From contig JAFQEO010000003.1 in the NCBI GenBank assembly GCA_017399005.1, forward strand, positions 23,808 through 87,807: a DNA stretch of 64,000 bases. Direction: 5' to 3'. The stretch is from Peptococcaceae bacterium (lineage in GTDB: Bacteria; Bacillota; Peptococcia; Peptococcales; Peptococcaceae). Shown piece by piece: positions 60,197 to 64,000 of this stretch. Made by a program: the position numbers and the translations under genes. Position 1 is the stretch's first letter. Each line of letters starts with the position of its first letter. Under the pieces are notes generated by a model. The model was not told the origin of the DNA. It saw only the letters and a program-made list of their open reading frames with translations, and ran no database searches.

Positions 60197-61114
60197 ATGC
60201 CAAAAACAGATACCATTGCCAGACTGGCATTGCTGCTGGCCACACTGATATGGGGCAGTTCCTTTATTATTATGAAAGATGCACTGGATAATATCGGCAC
60301 ATTTTTTCTGCTGGCAGTGCGCTTTACCGGGGCCTGCATTCTGCTGGCCATTGTTTTTTTCAAAAAACTGAAGAAACTGAATAAAGAAGTTGTGAAAGCC
60401 GGTTTTGTGATGGGAACGGCGCTGATTACCGCCTACATTTTACAAACTTTCGGGCTGGCGGAAACAACACCGGGTAAAAACGCCTTTTTAACAGCCGGTT
60501 ACTGTATTCTGGTGCCGTTTATGTTCTGGGCTGTGGCTGGAACCAGACCCGACCGCTACAATATTATCGCGGCTGTGCTATGCATTGCGGGGATTGGCCT
60601 GGTGGCGCTGGATGATAATCTTACTATGGGGCGGGGGGATGTGCTGACGCTGATGTGCTGTGCCTTTTATGCGCTGCATATTATCGTATCGGCTCGCTAT
60701 ACACAAACTTATGATGTAATGCTGTTAACACTGCTGCAGTTCTTTTTTGCGGCATTGTGGAGCTCTCTGCTGTGTGTACTGTTTGAACCGGTTCCTGCTG
60801 TTGCAGAGATTCCACCGTATACCTGGTTCAGTCTGGGCTATCTGTGTGTGTTTGCCACAGCCGGTGCTCTGCTGATGCAGACTTATGGGCTGAAGTACAC
60901 ATCGCCGTCTGCCGGAGCACTGATTCTGAGTCTGGAATCGGTATTCGGGGTTATCTTCTCTATTATGGTAGGGGCAGAGGCTGTGACAGCACGGCTGCTG
61001 CTGGGGTTTGCGGTGATTTTTGTGGCTATTGTGATATCCGAGACCAAACTGGAATTTCTATTAAAAAAGAAGCATCCGCCAAAGTATAAAGCACGGATGA
61101 ATGACGACAAATAA
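60197..61114 (+). CDS. EamA/DMT-family transporter
   Basis: The 305-residue protein has ten hydrophobic spans in two EamA halves (LLLATLIWGSSFIIMKDAL; LMCCAFYALHIIVSARYTQ) and a basic tail. It is a metabolite exporter type of unknown substrate. The ATG at 60197 has a GGGATGG site. A terminator follows. Confidence 0.87.
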   Translation: MPKTDTIARLALLLATLIWGSSFIIMKDALDNIGTFFLLAVRFTGACILLAIVFFKKLKKLNKEVVKAGFVMGTALITAYILQTFGLAETTPGKNAFLTAGYCILVPFMFWAVAGTRPDRYNIIAAVLCIAGIGLVALDDNLTMGRGDVLTLMCCAFYALHIIVSARYTQTYDVMLLTLLQFFFAALWSSLLCVLFEPVPAVAEIPPYTWFSLGYLCVFATAGALLMQTYGLKYTSPSAGALILSLESVFGVIFSIMVGAEAVTARLLLGFAVIFVAIVISETKLEFLLKKKHPPKYKARMNDDK

Positions 61115-61142
61115 AAGCCTGCAGTTGGGCACGGGCACAAAA

Positions 61143-61182
61143 AATAAGCCGATGCACAAGGAATTTTGTGCATCGGCTTATT
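61143..61182. terminator. Bidirectional terminator
   Basis: AATAAGCCGATGCACAA and TTGTGCATCGGCTTATT form a perfect 17-bp stem with a T-run, between convergent genes. Confidence 0.9.
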
Positions 61183-61227
61183 GCTTTTTTGCAGGGAAAA
61201 ATATAACCTATAATCAGGATTTATCAT

Positions 61228-61440
61228 TTATTTCAGCTTCATTTTAATGAACTGGGTAAATGTAGAAGCATAATAATCCGCCAGTGTACTGCCGCTTTTT
61301 ACATCGTAATACGGCACGGAATTTCCCAGTTCCTGTTCGAAGTTCAGGAACTCCTGGTCAATATCCAGTCGTTCGATGCCAGGCAGCTTGGTTACCATGT
61401 TTTTGAGGCGATGCTCGAAGATTTCCAGATGGCCTTTCAT
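61228..61440 (-). CDS. Small conserved-looking protein (70 aa)
   Basis: The protein starts MKGHLEIFEHRLKNMV and ends TFTQFIKMKLK; it is soluble and mixed helical with no membrane span. AAAGGAG (minus strand) precedes the ATG at good distance. I do not recognise the family. Confidence 0.65.
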   Translation of the reverse strand: MKGHLEIFEHRLKNMVTKLPGIERLDIDQEFLNFEQELGNSVPYYDVKSGSTLADYYASTFTQFIKMKLK

Positions 61441-61658
61441 AGTGATTCTCCTTTCCGTTTGTTACGCTGTATCTATTCTAGCGCAAACGCAAAAATAAAT
61501 AAAGAGTTTTCGAAAAAATGGTTGTCTTTTGTATACAAGTCGATATATAATTATATGAGTAGGATACAGAATACAACAGGCAGGATGCCGTTTCGGGCCA
61601 ATTAGACAGCACTAATTTGCGAATCATTGTTCCTGTTGTTTCAAGGCAGGAGAGAGTC

Positions 61659-62315
61659 ATGGCACGAGTTAGAAAACAGCCGGGCACAAGAGAGGCTTTG
61701 CTGCAGTATGCACCTGTTGTTGTGCTGGAACCGCAGCTTTACAAAGGAAAATGGCAGGAGAATTTCGGCAACAGTAATCCGGTACAGATTGAGGTCGGCA
61801 TGGGAAAAGGGCGTTTCATCAGCACGATGGCGCGTCAGAATCCGGATGTCAACTTTATCGGTGTGGAGGTTATTGAGGAGGTTCTGCTGGATGCAGTAAA
61901 ACGGATGAATCGCGCAGGCGGCATTCCGGAAAATCTGCGTCTAGTATGGATTAACGCTTCGATACTGGAGGAACTGTTTGCACCGGGCGAAATCGACCGG
62001 ATTTATCTCAATTTCTCCGACCCGTGGCCAAAAACACGGCATGCTAAACGGCGGCTGACCCATGCATCGTTTTTAGAACAGTATGCGGCAGCGTTGAAGC
62101 CGGATGGACAGGTTCATTTTAAAACCGATAATCAGGGGCTGTTTGAGTTTTCCCTGAACGAGTTCAGCGGATGCGGCTGGAAATTACAGAACATTCAGCT
62201 GGACATGTATAAAAAACTGCCGGAAGGCAATGTGGCAACCGAGTACGAAACCAAATTTCATGAGGCGGGTATGCCAATCTACCGTTTAGAGGCGGTAAAA
62301 CCTATAGCCGATTAA
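61659..62315 (+). CDS. trmB: tRNA (guanine-N7-)-methyltransferase
   Basis: The 218-residue protein has the SAM-binding IEVGMGKGRFISTMA, EEVLLDAVKRM, and the signature LNFSDPWPKTRHAKRRLTH. It methylates G46 in the variable loop of tRNAs. The ATG at 61659 follows AGGAGAG; a longer frame from 61617 lacks support. Confidence 0.96.
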   Translation: MARVRKQPGTREALLQYAPVVVLEPQLYKGKWQENFGNSNPVQIEVGMGKGRFISTMARQNPDVNFIGVEVIEEVLLDAVKRMNRAGGIPENLRLVWINASILEELFAPGEIDRIYLNFSDPWPKTRHAKRRLTHASFLEQYAAALKPDGQVHFKTDNQGLFEFSLNEFSGCGWKLQNIQLDMYKKLPEGNVATEYETKFHEAGMPIYRLEAVKPIAD

Positions 62316-62380
62316 ATCGGGGGCTGAACATCAGCCAAAGATTTTATATACTTTTTATATTTTTAAGGAGGCTTAGTCCA

Positions 62381-63736
62381 ATGAGCAGTGCTTATATTGA
62401 ACAGGTCATTGAAGACGTTAAAAAAAGAAATCCAGGTGAACCAGAATTCATCCAGACAGTAGAAGAAGTTCTGCGTTCTCTGGAACCAGCTATGGCGCAG
62501 CATCCAGAATACGAAGCTGCAAACATCCTGGGCCGTCTGGTAGAACCAGAAAGACAGATCATCTTCCGTGTAGCATGGGTTGACGATGCTGGTAAAGTAC
62601 AGGTTAACCGTGGTTTCCGCGTACAGTTCAACAGTGCAATCGGGCCTTACAAAGGCGGTCTGCGCTTCCAGCCAAACGTATACAGCGGTATCATCAAATT
62701 CTTAGGCTTCGAACAGATCTTCAAAAACTCCCTGACCGCTCTGCCAATCGGTGGTGGTAAAGGTGGTTCCGACTTCGACCCAACAGGTAAATCCGATGGC
62801 GAAGTTATGCGTTTCTGCCAGGCTTTCATGACCGAACTGTATCGTCACATTGGTCCAGACGTTGACGTTCCAGCTGGTGACATGGGCGTTGGCGCTAGAG
62901 AAATCGGTTACATGTACGGTCAGTACAAACGTATCCGCGGCGCATTCGAAAACGGCGTATTAACAGGTAAAGACCTGAGCTACGGTGGTTCCCTGATTCG
63001 TCCAGAAGCTACCGGTTTCGGTGCAGCTTACTTCGCACAGCACATGCTGAACCATGAAGGTACTTCCTTCGAAGGTAAAAAAGTTGCTGTTACAGGCTTC
63101 GGTAACGTTGCTTGGGGCGTAGCTACAAAAGTAACTGAAATGGGTGGTACTGTAGTAACAGTTTCCGGTCCAGACGGTTATGTATACGATCCAGAAGGCG
63201 TTAAAGGCGAAAAAATCGACTACTTACTGGAAATGCGTGCTTCCGGTCAGAACAAAGTATCCGTATACGCTGACAAATTCCCATCCGCAACCTTCTACCC
63301 AGGTGAAAAACCATGGGGTAAAGTTCCAGATGTAGACGTATACATGCCATGCGCTACTCAGAACGAAATCAGAATCGAAGACGCTGAAGCAATCGTTAAA
63401 CAGGGCGTTAAATATGTTGTTGAAGTATCCAACATGCCTTGCACCAACGATGCAATCGCTTACCTGCAGAAAAACGGCGTAGTAATGGCTCCATCCAAAG
63501 CTGTTAACGCTGGTGGTGTAGCAGTTTCCGCACTGGAAATGAGCCAGAACTCCCAGAGACTGTCCTGGACTGCTGAAGAAGTAGATAAGAGATTATTCGA
63601 TATCATGAAAGACATCCACGACAACGCAGCTTCCGCAGCTGAAGAATTCGGTTTAGGTTACAACCTGATGAGCGGTGCTAACCTGGCTGGCTTCCGTAAA
63701 GTTGCTCGCGCTATGTACCAGCAGGGTGTATTCTAA
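62381..63736 (+). CDS. gdhA: Glutamate dehydrogenase
   Basis: The 451-residue protein is the NADP-type class: GRLVEPERQIIFRVAW, GPYKGGLRFQPNV, the catalytic PIGGGKGGSDFDP and GFGNVAWGVATKVTEMG. It interconverts glutamate with 2-oxoglutarate and ammonia. Codon use is sharply biased (CCA for Pro, TTC, AAC, GGT), far more than its neighbours, indicating very high expression, as expected if glutamate or amino acids are a main carbon source. AAGGAGG precedes the ATG. Confidence 0.98.
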   Translation: MSSAYIEQVIEDVKKRNPGEPEFIQTVEEVLRSLEPAMAQHPEYEAANILGRLVEPERQIIFRVAWVDDAGKVQVNRGFRVQFNSAIGPYKGGLRFQPNVYSGIIKFLGFEQIFKNSLTALPIGGGKGGSDFDPTGKSDGEVMRFCQAFMTELYRHIGPDVDVPAGDMGVGAREIGYMYGQYKRIRGAFENGVLTGKDLSYGGSLIRPEATGFGAAYFAQHMLNHEGTSFEGKKVAVTGFGNVAWGVATKVTEMGGTVVTVSGPDGYVYDPEGVKGEKIDYLLEMRASGQNKVSVYADKFPSATFYPGEKPWGKVPDVDVYMPCATQNEIRIEDAEAIVKQGVKYVVEVSNMPCTNDAIAYLQKNGVVMAPSKAVNAGGVAVSALEMSQNSQRLSWTAEEVDKRLFDIMKDIHDNAASAAEEFGLGYNLMSGANLAGFRKVARAMYQQGVF

Positions 63737-63787
63737 TCGATACCTGACTCAGTCAATTCGATTAGCATCTTAACATGATGACTCAAA

Positions 63788-63819
63788 GAGGATTCCTTTA
63801 TAGGAGTCCTCTTTTTTTG
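63788..63819 (+). terminator. Terminator after gdhA
   Basis: GAGGATTCC/GGAGTCCTC with a seven-T run; the same stem occurs at 43158. Confidence 0.88.
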
Positions 63820-63883
63820 TTCGCTTAGGGAAAAAACCACGTGCTATGCACGTGGAGGAAAAGATAGCTTTAGCGTGAAGCAT

Positions 63884-63949
63884 AAAAATACCTCCTGATA
63901 TAATGAACACAAGCCCGCCAGCTTGAATCAAAAATCAGGAGGTATTTTT
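63884..63949 (+). promoter_or_regulatory. Inverted repeat sequestering the transposase SD
   Basis: AAAAATACCTCCTGAT (63884) and ATCAGGAGGTATTTTT (63934) are perfect 16-base complements. The right arm contains the AGGAGG that starts tnpA translation, so folding would block it, as known for IS200. Confidence 0.85.
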
Positions 63950-64000
63950 ATGTCAAAAGATGATAAAAGTTTAGCACACACCAAATGGAATTGCAAATAT
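63950..64000 (+). CDS. tnpA: IS200/IS605 TnpA transposase (N-terminus only)
   Basis: The visible 17 residues MSKDDKSLAHTKWNCKY match the start of Y1 transposases of the IS200 group (SLAHTKWNCKYH...). The gene continues beyond the window. Confidence 0.9.
   Translation, partial: MSKDDKSLAHTKWNCKY

Larger units (their letters stand above)
63837..64000 (+). mobile_element. IS200/IS605-type element, left end (truncated by window)
   Basis: A subterminal hairpin CCACGTGC-TAT-GCACGTGG (63837-63855) is followed by a leader and the first codons of a Y1 transposase. Such hairpins are recognised by TnpA. The element begins just after the gdhA terminator. The right end lies outside the window. Confidence 0.85.

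Noticed and set aside
1..64000. tRNA or rRNA genes, especially as integration target of the element
   Set aside because: No T-loop or acceptor-type patterns were seen; the element's target is a protein gene.

Overview
The window looks like a chromosomal segment of an anaerobic, low-to-medium GC member of the Bacillota. Bacillota markers are RNase M5, a YwlE-type phosphatase, a YwlG/TIGR01440 protein, a six-cysteine-peptide radical SAM maturase, cotJABC and a PdaA-like deacetylase. A Tat-exported [FeFe] hydrogenase, a superoxide reductase and NADP-type glutamate dehydrogenase fit a fermentative gut anaerobe. I would guess Negativicutes (Acidaminococcaceae-like), but this is inference. Two perfect parS sites (4051, 10891), the dnaX-ybaB-recR cluster, dnaB, rsmA-rnmV, rlmH and a cluster of DnaA boxes (34800-34887) suggest the segment lies near the replication origin. 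No rRNA, tRNA or CRISPR array was found.

Layout. 1-13 kb: hydrogenase, superoxide reductase, purA, rsmA-rnmV (minus strand), then dnaX-ybaB-recR-rlmH and a transporter (plus), a flavin reductase/rubredoxin fusion, dnaB and a SirTM-like protein. 13-25 kb: kinase, patatin and lipid kinase genes, trxB with a tiny membrane protein, an M23 peptidase, an M20 amidohydrolase, and tsaC-type / arginine phosphatase-type / rpiB / ywlG-type / glyA genes. 24-27 kb: a peptide maturase with no visible precursor, then a compositionally foreign patch (tiny lipoprotein plus two YbjN-like paralogues). 27-43 kb: htrA, AI-2E-type exporter, threonine ammonia-lyase, a stalk-domain protein, an aldehyde dehydrogenase homologue lacking both catalytic residues, a lone prepilin, a promoter-leader-terminator unit before a pyridoxal kinase gene, cell-envelope genes, a SulP transporter and a flavodoxin-like reductase. 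59-64 kb: cotJABC start, transporter, trmB, gdhA and the left end of an IS200/IS605 element.

The main accessory feature is a 15.4-kb element (43827-59246) inserted inside cotJC, the manganese-catalase-like gene of cotJABC. The two halves of cotJC lie at the two ends. Joining them across a shared 8-bp core (TCGGTGCC) restores the reading frame through the family metal-site motif. Joining the element ends instead gives a dyad with 11-bp arms centred on the core, as expected for attP of a large serine recombinase, and such a recombinase is the last gene before the right end. The element carries DUF932, a YqaJ-type exonuclease, a candidate annealing protein, an SF3 helicase, a tyrosine recombinase, a resolvase and an excisionase-like protein, but no capsid or conjugation genes. 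Its most distinctive cargo is a tightly coupled two-gene module (48182-50356) of unknown function: a small protein with an alpha/beta domain and one membrane segment, then a 512-residue protein with a glycine zipper and a five-residue Phe repeat. A lipoprotein with an SH3-like tail follows. Most transcription units of the element are preceded by their own long perfect inverted repeat.
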